Part shown: in pieces, positions 34,893-43,468 of the stretch
How positions within the stretch are numbered: position 1 is the first letter of the stretch
Layout: each line of letters opens with the position of its first letter
Assembly: GCA_964585385.1 (NCBI GenBank)
Contig: CAZPDP010000001.1
Coordinates: 186,001-250,000 of the forward strand
DNA from: JAGXLC01 sp964585385
GTDB lineage: Bacteria > Bacteroidota > Bacteroidia > Bacteroidales > UBA12077
Reading direction: 5' to 3'
DNA: 64,000 nucleotides
Made by a program: the position numbers and the translations under genes
Notes under the pieces: generated by a model
Database searches by the model: none
Told to the model about the DNA's origin: nothing
Seen by the model: the letters and a program-made list of their open reading frames with translations, nothing else

Positions 34893-35423
34893 ATGAATGG
34901 TAATAATCAAAAAAATAGAGAGTTAAAAAAGAGGCTTGAGCAGAAAGATACCAGTGTCCTCCTCCAAACTCTTAAAGAGGTAAAAATGGAAGGTAACCAT
35001 TCCCTGATTCCCTACCTTGTATTAATATTAAATGAAAATGATTCTCCCGATATACAGAACAGAATATTAGATATACTTAACAACCTGAATGCGCAGGCAG
35101 CAGCTCCTTATTTAATTGAAGCAATACAGAACACAGGGGATAACAGAGTTTTAAATTATTTAATAAGTGCATGCTGGAAGAATGGGCTGGATTACAGTGA
35201 GTTTATTGATGTTTTTGTGGATCTGTTTATCCAGCATGATTTTGATATTGCACTTGAGGCTTTTACTGTCATTGAGAATACAACTAAACACGTCGAAAAT
35301 TCAGAGATTGACAGGACAATACAACATATAAAAAACCATTTAAAAAATTTGGGCAGGGAAAAGCAGGCTTTAATTAAGGAATTACTTTATATGCTGGAAA
35401 GAAGAAGAGAAAACAATAATTAG
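34893..35423 (+). CDS. HEAT-like repeat protein
   Basis: A 176-residue, all-helical protein. Paired helices with the pattern LIPYLVLILNENDSPDIQNRILDILNNL followed by AAAPYLIEAIQNTGDNRVLNYLISACW look like HEAT/armadillo-type repeats, which usually bind other proteins. There is no signal peptide. The stop is 11 bases before the DnaQ/GIY-YIG gene, so the two are likely co-transcribed. A role as scaffold for that nuclease is possible but not shown by the sequence. Confidence 0.7.
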   Translation: MNGNNQKNRELKKRLEQKDTSVLLQTLKEVKMEGNHSLIPYLVLILNENDSPDIQNRILDILNNLNAQAAAPYLIEAIQNTGDNRVLNYLISACWKNGLDYSEFIDVFVDLFIQHDFDIALEAFTVIENTTKHVENSEIDRTIQHIKNHLKNLGREKQALIKELLYMLERRRENNN

Positions 35424-35434
35424 GGTTTATACGG

Positions 35435-36778
35435 ATGTTTGCTGTTATAGATATTGAAACCACCGGCATCAGTCCTAAATCTGAGAAGATTACGGAAATT
35501 GCAATTATAATTTATGATGGGCTTAAAGTGGTTGATGAATATAAGACTCTAATAAACCCGGAAAAGTATATTCCCAAAAACATTACCCGTCTGACCGGTA
35601 TCACCAATGATATGGTAAAAGATGCCCCCAAATTCTGGGAAATTGCGAAAGATATAGTATTGCTTACTGAAGGGAAAACATTTGTTGCTCACAATGTAAG
35701 TTTTGATTATAATTTTGTTAAGCAGGAATTTGCTGAACTGGGTTATAAATTTCAAAGGGAAAAGCTTTGCACTGTTAAACTTAGCCGGAAAATTTTACCC
35801 GGGAAAAAATCCTACAGCCTGGGTAAAATATCTAAAGAGCTGGATATTGAAATTGAGAGCAGGCACAGAGCTTATGGAGATGCATTGGCTACTGTCCGGT
35901 TACTGGATTATCTTTTGAAAATCGATAAAACTACCAACCGGAATCTAAAAATAAACAACAGACTGGATAATATTTCTATAATTGAGAATCTTCCGGAAGA
36001 TACGGGAGTTTATTATTTTCACAATAAAGATGGTGACGTCATTTATATCGGGAAAAGTAAGAATATAAAAAAACGGGTAAGGAGCCATTTTAATCATTTT
36101 AGTTCGGAAAGGTCTTTGAGAATGCTTGAACAAATTTATGATATTACCTGCGAGATTACCGGAAGCGAATTGATTGCCTTACTAAAAGAATCTTCTGTGA
36201 TAAAAGAGTTTAAACCGGTTTATAACAAAGCCCAGCGTAGAAAAGCCTCCCATTTTTTTATTTGCCATCACACAGATGAATATGGCTATATTAATTTCTC
36301 AGTCAAGAAGCAATGCCATAAAAAGAATCTTGTTGCTTCTTTCTCTTCTTACAAAGAAGCCAGGGAGTACCTTTTCCGGTTAGCAGAAACTCATAATTTG
36401 TGTCAGAAATTATGTGGATTATACCAGAATGCAGGACCCTGTTTTGATTACCATATAAATAGATGCTCCGGAGCTTGCATACAAAAAGAGGATGTCCGGA
36501 CATATAACAAACGCGCAATGGCATTAATTGAATATTATCATTTTGGTGAAGAGAACTTTTTTATTATTGACAAGGGAAGAAATTTTGATGAGAATTCGGT
36601 TGTGAAAATTGAAAATGGTACCTATAAGGGATTCGGATATTTTAGTAGTGATGATGTGGATGCAAATCCAGGTTTGATTCATGATATTATTGAATACCAG
36701 GAAGATAACAGGGAGGTGAGAAGGATAATCAATGGATATCTTCAGAAGAACAGTGTAAAAAAGATCCTAAGGTATTAA
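35435..36778 (+). CDS. DnaQ-like 3'-5' exonuclease fused to GIY-YIG (UvrC/Cho-type) nuclease
   Basis: A 447-residue two-nuclease fusion. Residues 1-165 form a DEDDh exonuclease: DIETTG (Asp6, Glu8), HNVSFDYNF, and HRAYGDALAT with the final His and Asp. A GIY-YIG endonuclease follows at about 185-265, with TGVYYFHNKDGDVIYIGKSKNIKKRV. The remainder resembles the Cho/UvrC segment, including cysteines in CQKLCGLYQNAGPCFDYHINRCSGAC. The same exonuclease plus Cho-like order is known in other bacteria, and such proteins are thought to act in repair. uvrA lies 2 kb upstream on the same strand but in a separate unit. Confidence 0.88.
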   Translation: MFAVIDIETTGISPKSEKITEIAIIIYDGLKVVDEYKTLINPEKYIPKNITRLTGITNDMVKDAPKFWEIAKDIVLLTEGKTFVAHNVSFDYNFVKQEFAELGYKFQREKLCTVKLSRKILPGKKSYSLGKISKELDIEIESRHRAYGDALATVRLLDYLLKIDKTTNRNLKINNRLDNISIIENLPEDTGVYYFHNKDGDVIYIGKSKNIKKRVRSHFNHFSSERSLRMLEQIYDITCEITGSELIALLKESSVIKEFKPVYNKAQRRKASHFFICHHTDEYGYINFSVKKQCHKKNLVASFSSYKEAREYLFRLAETHNLCQKLCGLYQNAGPCFDYHINRCSGACIQKEDVRTYNKRAMALIEYYHFGEENFFIIDKGRNFDENSVVKIENGTYKGFGYFSSDDVDANPGLIHDIIEYQEDNREVRRIINGYLQKNSVKKILRY

Positions 36779-36880
36779 CCTCTACAAATTAACATTTTAT
36801 TAATTATTTTAAACTGCCCGTAAAATAAAAAGTGAATTTACTGTAATGATTCCCTAAATTTTGCGAAATTTAATCTCGAA

Positions 36881-37783
36881 ATGAAACGATATCTACATAT
36901 CGTCACCCTTCTTTTTTTGCAGATTGTATTTGCTACGAGTCTGCATGGGCAAAACAGATTAAATCTCTCAGGAACCATCTATGATGAAGACGGGATGTTG
37001 GAGGATGCTGAGATATTAATTGAGCATGATTCTGTAATCATCTCTGAACATAGCTCAAATAAAGGTGGCAGATTCTTCTTTGAGTTAGATTTTGAAAGGG
37101 AATATTTGGTAACCTTCACCAGTGATGGTTATTCACCAAAAAAGATACTCATTGATACTGATTTACCCGAAGGGAAGGATCCGGAACTATTCCAGATGGT
37201 TTCAATGAAGCTTGAATTGATAAAGCAATATGGGCAGACGATTGATTCAGATGTTCTGGGCATAATTAAATTCAGCAGGGTTACCAAAGAATTTGCTTAT
37301 GAATCAAGATACGACGCCAATCCTTTTTTGAATGTACAGGTAGTAGGCATAGACTATTATATGTCAGAGGATAAGCGAGATCTACTAAGTGAAGAGGAGA
37401 TTGAAATGCTAAATATGAATTTTAATATAAAGGAAGATCAGATTGCATCGACAAAGGAAGACTACTATTCAGGGATTGAAATAAACAGGGAGCTATTTCT
37501 GGGAGAAAAAATAGATTCCTTCCATTTTGAAGAAATACCGGTGAATGAGGGTAAATTTATCAATGATACGGTAATCAACAGGTATAGTCAACGGGGTATA
37601 GAAATAACCGAAGTAATAATTAATGCTGATGATATCTTAAAAGTATTTCACAGGGCAAAACATAATTGGGGACCGGTATATTACTTCAGGAATTACCGGC
37701 CCATAACCCGAGCTCATTTTTATATACAAACACTGTTAGATAAGAAAAACAGGGGTGGAAATTATCAGAGTAACATAAATTAA
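36881..37783 (+). CDS. Secreted protein with carboxypeptidase-regulatory-like domain
   Basis: A 300-residue protein with a signal peptide ending SLHGQ (about residue 23). Residues 25-115 fit a CarboxypepD_reg-like beta-sandwich: LSGTIYDEDGMLEDAEILIE, GGRFFFELDFEREYLVTFTSDGY and KKILIDT. The remaining 180 residues are acidic and unrecognised. It has no sorting domain or TonB plug, so it is not a SusC-type receptor. It is followed in the same reading frame, after its own stop, by a decayed T9SS-type gene remnant. Function unknown. Confidence 0.75.
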   Translation: MKRYLHIVTLLFLQIVFATSLHGQNRLNLSGTIYDEDGMLEDAEILIEHDSVIISEHSSNKGGRFFFELDFEREYLVTFTSDGYSPKKILIDTDLPEGKDPELFQMVSMKLELIKQYGQTIDSDVLGIIKFSRVTKEFAYESRYDANPFLNVQVVGIDYYMSEDKRDLLSEEEIEMLNMNFNIKEDQIASTKEDYYSGIEINRELFLGEKIDSFHFEEIPVNEGKFINDTVINRYSQRGIEITEVIINADDILKVFHRAKHNWGPVYYFRNYRPITRAHFYIQTLLDKKNRGGNYQSNIN

Positions 37784-37816
37784 TTTACAGACTTTTTTTG
37801 CTTTTCATTACTTTTA

Positions 37817-38218
37817 TTGAATTATGGCTATCTTCCTCCTTTGAAAATTCTTTTAAAGGATCGATGTTCAAATACCTGGAAAGAGATCTACCAGGCCGGT
37901 ATAGCTACTGTCGGCACGGTTGATACAACTATTACTACCGGCTTAGGTGAACAGCAGAGTGAAATACCCGGGTTTACTGTATTCCCGAATCCAACATTGA
38001 ATCACCTGAATATTTTATTTGATAACAAACTGACAAATAGAGCAGAAGTGCTAATATACAGCAATCTTGGAGAACTTGTTTTAAGGGAGCAGATCTAGCC
38101 TCATAGTCAGCATAAAAAACTGAATTTGAATCATCTTGTCAGTGGTATATATCATATGAAGATTATTTCAGGAAATATAATTATTGGTGTTGAGAAAATT
38201 TTTATTGCCAGTGATTGA
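37817..38218 (+). pseudogene. Remnant of a T9SS-targeted protein with in-frame stop
   Basis: The frame beginning near 37817 encodes a T9SS type A sorting-domain start (FTVFPNPTLNHLNILF, then AEVLIYSNLGELVLREQ) but is cut by a TAG at 38096-38098. Continuing in the same frame for 39 more codons gives the missing end of such a domain (LNHLVSGIYHMKIISGN, ending at TGA 38216-38218). No N-terminal passenger domain or signal peptide is present upstream. The most natural reading is a gene remnant that lost its front part and gained a nonsense mutation. It lies in the same frame as the preceding 300-aa gene but shows no sign of having been part of it. Confidence 0.7.
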
Positions 38219-38297
38219 CTTCCGTGCATTTTGACATTAATTTTTCAGAAGTCTGGTGTTTTTCATCAGATTTCTTTTTATTTAATCTAAATTGAAA

Positions 38298-38305
38298 TAA
38301 ATTTG
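38298..38305 (+). promoter_or_regulatory. Candidate -7 element (TAAATTTG) for ferredoxin reductase-like gene
   Basis: An exact TAnnTTTG match, 23 bases before the ATG at 38329. No TTG at the expected -33 distance; TTTCTTTTT occupies that place. Confidence 0.35.
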
Positions 38306-38328
38306 ACTCCTTTAATCAGGAATAATAT

Positions 38329-38991
38329 ATGGACAGTGTAGAGACTAAATTATCATATCAGGTATTAGAAACCAAGCGTCTAACAGAAGACACTTTTTCT
38401 ATTCGATTCAACCGTAATGGAATGAAGTTCAGAGCCGGGCAGCACATTATGCTTGGCGTGAAAGGAGATTATAATACAAGAGAATACAGTATTTACAGTG
38501 GGGAGGAAGATCCATACCTGGAAGTTTTGATTAAACAGATAAATGAAGGATACTTAACTCCACGGCTCAGTCAGGTAAAAGAAGGGGATGAGTTAGAGGT
38601 TCATGGTCCTATGGGCTACTTTACAATTAATAAAAAGACACTCGATACGCATAAGTTTGTTTTGATTGCCAGTGGTACAGGGATTGCTCCATTTAAGAGT
38701 TTTGTCAAGACATACAGCAAACTGGATTACACTATTCTTCATGGAATTAGATATGCAGAAGAAGCCTATGACGCGGATCTTTATGATCCGGACAGGTACA
38801 TATCCTGTACTTCCAGAAATTCCAATGGTAAGTATGCCGGAAGAACTACAGATTATCTCAGGGAAAATGATTTTGAAGATAATTCACTTTTCTATTTCTG
38901 CGGTAATAGTAAGATGATTTTTGATGCCATGGATATATTAAAAGGCAAAGGATTTGGCAGGGACCAGATGTTTGCTGAAATATATTTCTAA
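38329..38991 (+). CDS. FAD/NAD(P)-binding oxidoreductase (ferredoxin-NADP reductase-like)
   Basis: A 220-residue flavoprotein of the ferredoxin reductase fold. The FAD site includes REYSIYSG (the RxYS motif) and HGPMGYFTI. The NAD(P) half starts at IASGTGIAPFKSF and ends with FYFCGNSKMIFDAMDILKGKGFGRDQMFAEIYF, with an aromatic C terminus typical of the family. It lacks any iron-sulfur or heme domain, so it should shuttle electrons between NAD(P)H and a separate carrier. It is a single-gene unit closed by a strong terminator. Confidence 0.88.
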   Translation: MDSVETKLSYQVLETKRLTEDTFSIRFNRNGMKFRAGQHIMLGVKGDYNTREYSIYSGEEDPYLEVLIKQINEGYLTPRLSQVKEGDELEVHGPMGYFTINKKTLDTHKFVLIASGTGIAPFKSFVKTYSKLDYTILHGIRYAEEAYDADLYDPDRYISCTSRNSNGKYAGRTTDYLRENDFEDNSLFYFCGNSKMIFDAMDILKGKGFGRDQMFAEIYF

Positions 38992-39019
38992 TTTGCGGTT
39001 CATGTTAGTTTTTTTTAAG

Positions 39020-39049
39020 CCTCCGGTTATTGTTTCCGGAGGTTTTTTT
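39020..39049 (+). terminator. Rho-independent terminator after the oxidoreductase gene
   Basis: CCTCCGG (39020-39026) and CCGGAGG (39036-39042) form a 7-bp stem with a 9-base loop, followed by seven Ts. The right part of the hairpin is also the 3' end of the convergent DoxX-like gene, whose last codons it encodes. Confidence 0.75.
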
Positions 39050-39524
39050 CTGGTTCCGGGATTATTTTTCCCCCTCTGACTGTGGCTCCCAGCACAATTC
39101 CGGCACTGATTACTACAAGGTTTTTGAAAATATACTGACCCTCGAGAGTCAGAATAAAGGGGAAAGTCCGGAAAACATCACCAGGAAAAAGAACGATAGG
39201 TGTCATAGTCCCTATCATCTGAACAAAGAGAAGCAGAAGGGTTTCTCTCAGGAAAATCCCGGTAATCAGGCCCAAACCTATTAGTGATTCCCAAATTGCC
39301 AGTACAATTAAGATGGTTTCTGAATTCAACAGGTTAAAGCTCAATAATTTGATTGTCCTGACAGCTAGACCTTCAGCCGGACTGGCCCCCGGGAAAAATT
39401 TTAACAGACCGAACCAGAGGAATATGATACCAATGCTAATTCTAAGAAGCAATATTCCATTGCGGCTCATCCATTGCGTAAGCTTAATATCGATTTTGCG
39501 GGTAAATTTTGTATTGATTAACAT
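39027..39524 (-). CDS. DoxX-like membrane protein
   Basis: A protein of about 165 residues with four hydrophobic helices. The start region RNGILLLRISIGIIFLWFGLLKFFPGASPAEG is typical of DoxX/DUF417-like proteins, whose role is not settled (quinone-linked electron transfer or oxidative stress have been proposed). I take the Met codon at 39524 (MLINTKFTRK); a longer frame to 39575 would add 17 hydrophobic residues that do not look like a signal peptide. The stop codon lies inside the terminator hairpin of the opposite-strand oxidoreductase gene. Confidence 0.8.
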   Translation of the reverse strand: MLINTKFTRKIDIKLTQWMSRNGILLLRISIGIIFLWFGLLKFFPGASPAEGLAVRTIKLLSFNLLNSETILIVLAIWESLIGLGLITGIFLRETLLLLFVQMIGTMTPIVLFPGDVFRTFPFILTLEGQYIFKNLVVISAGIVLGATVRGGKIIPEPEKNLRKQ

Positions 39525-39655
39525 AAGACTGTGTTTATTTAAACTGATTAAAAATAGCATCGAGTATTCTAACATTGTGAATACATTAACGGTTCACTTT
39601 AAAAAGCTGTTTTATGACATTTTTCAGCAAAATTGGTTACCTTTAAAAGAAAAAA

Positions 39656-41539
39656 ATGATGCGTAGTTTAATGATTTCCTGTTTTTTAGTGATTTTCCTG
39701 ATACCTGCTTTAAATGCTCAGGATGAAAATATTATTCCGGCCAGAGATATTAAAGAAGCTATTGCAAATGGTACCAGAACGGCAATCGGGGTGCCTGGCG
39801 AAAGATACTGGCAGAACAGGGCAGATTATGAGATAATGGTCACCTTAGTTCCATCAAAAAGGATATTGCAGGGTGAGGAAACCATTACTTATTTTAACAA
39901 TAGCCCTCAAAAACTTGGAAAAATTGTGTTCAAGCTCTATCAAAATCTTTATAAAACGGGAGCAGCCAGAGATTTTTCATTAAGTCCAAATGATATTCAC
40001 TCTGGTGTAGATTGGGAATTCAGGCACGCAACAGAAGAGAAACTGGATACAGCTTTTGAAGATGGCACAAATTTGATTGCCCGTTTAAAAGACTCTTTAA
40101 AACCGGGAGATTCTCTGAAGTTATCCCTCCGCTGGGAATTTGAAATTCCGGGGCATTCGGATGTGCGTATGGGAGCAATGAATGATTCTGCCTTTTTCCT
40201 GGGTTTCTGGTATCCACGTATAGCTGTTTATGATGATTTGAGTGGTTGGGATTTGATACAGCACACAGGCAACCAGGAATTTTATCACGACAGGGGAGAT
40301 TATGAGGTTTATATTGCGGTTCCGCGGGGTTACATGGTAATGGCTACGGGAGTTCTTCAAAATCCCAATGTAGTTTTTAAAAAGCCTTATCTTGAGCGCT
40401 ATCAAAAGGCGCTGAAAAGTGATTCTATTGTTTCTGTTGTTGATAAATCTGATATAAGCAGGACCAGCGAGATATTCAGCAAAAATGTCTGGATATACAA
40501 AGCTAAAAATGTTCCTGATTTTGCGTTTGGTGCAAGCAATCATCATTTATGGGATGCAACAAGTATCCTGATTGATACCGTTTCTGAACAGCGGGTGCTT
40601 GTACAGTCTGCTTATAAGAAAGAATCAAAAGATTTCGAAGAAGTAGCTGAGTTTGCAAAAAAAACATTGCAATACCTATCTTTTGAATTCCCGGGCTATC
40701 CTTATCCTTTCCCGGCAGTTAGTATTTTCAATGGTACAAATGGAAGTAGCGGTATGGAATATCCTATGATTGCCAACAACCCTTCAGCTGCACAGAGAGG
40801 AAGGACACTGGATGTAACGGCTCATGAAATTACACATAATTTTCTTCCTTTTTACGTATTGACCAATGAAACTCAGTATGCATGGATGGATGAGGCTTTT
40901 GCTGCTATGATACCATATAAATTACAAGAGAAAACAGAACCTTCCTTAAACAGGCTGACACGGTATACCAAAAGGGTATCAAGCCTTGCAGACAGCGAAG
41001 AACACGTTTCAACCATGACTCTTTCATCTGCTATCAGCGGCCGGGTTCCTTATTATTTTACTAATTATACAAAACCTGCATTGGCTTTATATTATCTTGA
41101 AGAAATATTGGGCACTGAAAATTTCGAAAAAGCTATCCAGGAATATTTCACAATTTGGCAGGGTAAACATCCCACACCCTACGATTTCTTTTTCTTCATG
41201 AACAGGGAAACTCAAAGTAATCTCAACTGGTTCTGGAAACCCTGGTTCTTTGAACCGGCATGGCCGGATTTAGGTATTCTTAAGGTAGAAGAGGAGACTC
41301 ATATGTATAAAATTACCATTAAGAGAAAAGGGGATTTGCCAGTTCCGGTAAGGTTAAAAGTTACTTTTGAAGATGGGACAAATTATTCTGTCAATAAAGC
41401 CGCAGATGTATGGAAGGAAGGAAATAACCACCTGGTTGTACCGCTGAAAACAAATAAGGAAATCAGAAGAATAAAACTTGGAGATGAGTATATACCCGAT
41501 GTTTCAAAAGAAGATAATGTTTACACTATAAATCGCTAA
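39656..41539 (+). CDS. Exported M1 family metallopeptidase
   Basis: A 627-residue zinc aminopeptidase-like protein with a signal peptide ending LNAQ (about residue 22). The zinc site is HEITH followed 18 residues later by Glu (AHEITHNF...WMDEAFA), the HExxH-18-E pattern of M1 enzymes. GSSGMEYPMI replaces the canonical GAMEN exopeptidase loop with GMEYP, as in many Bacteroidota M1 relatives. It should trim peptides in the periplasm. Thirteen bases separate it from the P1 aminopeptidase gene, and the racemase follows, so a three-gene peptide or amino-acid unit is likely. Confidence 0.92.
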   Translation: MMRSLMISCFLVIFLIPALNAQDENIIPARDIKEAIANGTRTAIGVPGERYWQNRADYEIMVTLVPSKRILQGEETITYFNNSPQKLGKIVFKLYQNLYKTGAARDFSLSPNDIHSGVDWEFRHATEEKLDTAFEDGTNLIARLKDSLKPGDSLKLSLRWEFEIPGHSDVRMGAMNDSAFFLGFWYPRIAVYDDLSGWDLIQHTGNQEFYHDRGDYEVYIAVPRGYMVMATGVLQNPNVVFKKPYLERYQKALKSDSIVSVVDKSDISRTSEIFSKNVWIYKAKNVPDFAFGASNHHLWDATSILIDTVSEQRVLVQSAYKKESKDFEEVAEFAKKTLQYLSFEFPGYPYPFPAVSIFNGTNGSSGMEYPMIANNPSAAQRGRTLDVTAHEITHNFLPFYVLTNETQYAWMDEAFAAMIPYKLQEKTEPSLNRLTRYTKRVSSLADSEEHVSTMTLSSAISGRVPYYFTNYTKPALALYYLEEILGTENFEKAIQEYFTIWQGKHPTPYDFFFFMNRETQSNLNWFWKPWFFEPAWPDLGILKVEEETHMYKITIKRKGDLPVPVRLKVTFEDGTNYSVNKAADVWKEGNNHLVVPLKTNKEIRRIKLGDEYIPDVSKEDNVYTINR

Positions 41540-41552
41540 AATACAATGAGCT

Positions 41553-42701
41553 ATGATTATCAACAGGCAGAGAACAATCAGTATACTTATTCTGACATTA
41601 ATTACCTTTTCAGTTTTTGCTCAGAAAAGAACCAGGGAGTTGGGAATTAAGCCGGGCGTATTACCTACAGGAGAACTTAATGCTATTACAGATGTAGAAG
41701 GAGTGGAGGTTGGCCATTTTACTCTTATTGAGGGGGAGGACATCAGGACGGGTGTTACCTCTGTTTTACCCCATCAGGGTAATATTTTCCAGGAGAAAGT
41801 TCCTGCGGCTATTCATATTGGCAATGGATTTGGCAAGCTAGCCGGTTATACGCAGGTCGAAGAACTGGGCAACCTTGAAACGCCTGTAATACTAACAAAT
41901 ACTTTATCGGTCCCGGTTGCCTCGCAGGCCCTCATTAGATATACCCTTGGATTACCGGGTAATGAGAATGTTCATTCTGTTAATCCGGTTGTTGGTGAAA
42001 CAAACGATGGGTGGCTTAATGACATCCGGGGCATGCACATAAAAGAAAATCATGTTCTGGAGGCCATTGAGAATGCAAATACCGGAATAGTAAAGGAAGG
42101 AAATGTCGGAGCAGGAACAGGAACAATATGTTTTGGTTTTAAAGGAGGAATTGGAACCTCTTCAAGGGTTTTACCGGAGAAAGAAGGGGGCTATACAATA
42201 GGGGTACTTGTGCAGGCGAATTTTGGCGGCGTTTTACAGATAGATGGAGTTCCGGTAGGAGAAGAACTGGATCAGCACTACATGCATGAAAGTCTTAAGG
42301 ATAAGGCCGATGGCTCCTGTATGATTGTGGTGGCTACCAATGCTCCTCTTTCAGCAAGAAATTTGAAGAGACTTGCTAAAAGAGCTATGCTGGGTCTTGC
42401 AAAAACCGGGGGCATTTCGTCTAATGGGAGCGGTGATTATGTGATTGCTTTTTCTACTGATAAAAATATACGGGTTCCTTACGATTCAGGGTCGAATGTA
42501 CAGGAAAAGAATGTGCTCAGAAACAATTCTATGTCACCTCTTTTTATGGCTACTATTGAAGCAACCGAAGAGGCTATTTTAAACTCATTGTTTGCAGCAG
42601 AGTCAATAAAAGGGAGAGAAGGCCATACGATAAAAGCTTTACCTGTTCAGAAAACCATGGAAATCTTAAAAGAATATAACGCAATTGATGGAGAATTATA
42701 A
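41553..42701 (+). CDS. P1 family (DmpA-type) aminopeptidase, exported
   Basis: A 382-residue self-processing Ntn-type hydrolase. A signal peptide (ending FSVFAQ, about residue 24) precedes the mature enzyme. Family marks are ITDVEGVEVGHFTL, IHIGNGFGKLAGYTQVEELG, ETPVILTNTLSV and GNVGAGTGTICFGFKGGIGTSSR. The cleavage that creates the nucleophile falls in the following half. Relatives include the L-aminopeptidase/D-Ala-esterase DmpA and beta-peptidyl aminopeptidases, which accept D- or beta-residues. The gene overlaps the next one, an Asp/Glu racemase, by 14 bases. This hints at use of peptides with D-amino acids. Confidence 0.9.
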   Translation: MIINRQRTISILILTLITFSVFAQKRTRELGIKPGVLPTGELNAITDVEGVEVGHFTLIEGEDIRTGVTSVLPHQGNIFQEKVPAAIHIGNGFGKLAGYTQVEELGNLETPVILTNTLSVPVASQALIRYTLGLPGNENVHSVNPVVGETNDGWLNDIRGMHIKENHVLEAIENANTGIVKEGNVGAGTGTICFGFKGGIGTSSRVLPEKEGGYTIGVLVQANFGGVLQIDGVPVGEELDQHYMHESLKDKADGSCMIVVATNAPLSARNLKRLAKRAMLGLAKTGGISSNGSGDYVIAFSTDKNIRVPYDSGSNVQEKNVLRNNSMSPLFMATIEATEEAILNSLFAAESIKGREGHTIKALPVQKTMEILKEYNAIDGEL

Positions 42702-43461
42702 AACTATCGGAGTGGTTGGGGGTGTAGGCCCTTATGCCGGTATTGATTTAACAGAGAAAATTTTTAATGAGACATTGGCTCGATCCGATCAGGATCATCT
42801 TCCGGTGGCTCTTTTGTCGTTTCCTCACAGAATAACTGACCGTACGGAATATCTGCTTGGGAAGGTTCAGGATAACCCTGCTTATGCTGTAGCCAGGATT
42901 ATTCTGCAACTTGAGCAAGCAGGGGCTTCAGCGATTGGTATACCTTGCAATACTATGCATGTTCCTGAAATTTTTGATGTCATCCAGGGAGAAATCAATA
43001 AATCGGGTACTAATATTATTTTGCTGAATATGCTTGATGAAGTTATTGGTTTTATCAAACATTTGTATCCTGGTATAGAAAAAGTGGGAGTTTTATCCAC
43101 CACAGGCACTTATCAGTCTGGTGTTTATATCAACAAACTGGAGAAGAGCGGGCTCGGAGGTATTACAACTCCCCCTGATGTGCAGGATAAAATTCATCAA
43201 GCCATATACAATTCAGATTACGGCATCAAATCGGTTTCCAATCCTGTAACGAAGAAAGCCACAAACATTTTGGTTAATGGTATTCGTTACCTTAAGAAGA
43301 AAGGAGCACAGGGCATAATCCTTGGCTGTACTGAAATTGGTTACGCCTTGCCCTATAAAAAGTTGAATGAGATACCTTTGTTTGATGCCAGCACCATATT
43401 GGCAAGGGCCCTGATTTCCAATACCAATCCGGATAAGTTGCGTCCTTTCGAACCTGTTTAA
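42688..43461 (+). CDS. Aspartate/glutamate racemase family protein
   Basis: A cytosolic, cofactor-independent racemase of about 257 residues. Both catalytic cysteines are in place: Cys87 in PCNTMH and Cys214 in GCTEIGYA. The N terminus VVGGVGPYAGIDLTEKI is typical of aspartate racemase-like proteins rather than MurI. I use the ATG at 42688; a TTG codon just before it is less likely. The start overlaps the P1 aminopeptidase gene by 14 bases, which implies translational coupling. Substrate may be Asp, Glu or a related amino acid. Confidence 0.9.
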   Translation: MENYKTIGVVGGVGPYAGIDLTEKIFNETLARSDQDHLPVALLSFPHRITDRTEYLLGKVQDNPAYAVARIILQLEQAGASAIGIPCNTMHVPEIFDVIQGEINKSGTNIILLNMLDEVIGFIKHLYPGIEKVGVLSTTGTYQSGVYINKLEKSGLGGITTPPDVQDKIHQAIYNSDYGIKSVSNPVTKKATNILVNGIRYLKKKGAQGIILGCTEIGYALPYKKLNEIPLFDASTILARALISNTNPDKLRPFEPV

Positions 43462-43468
43462 GAAATCA

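Noticed and set aside
36881..38218. A single split gene joining the 300-aa protein and the T9SS remnant
   Set aside because: They share a reading frame, but the 300-aa protein has a natural end with its own TAA, and the sequence between shows no domain continuity.
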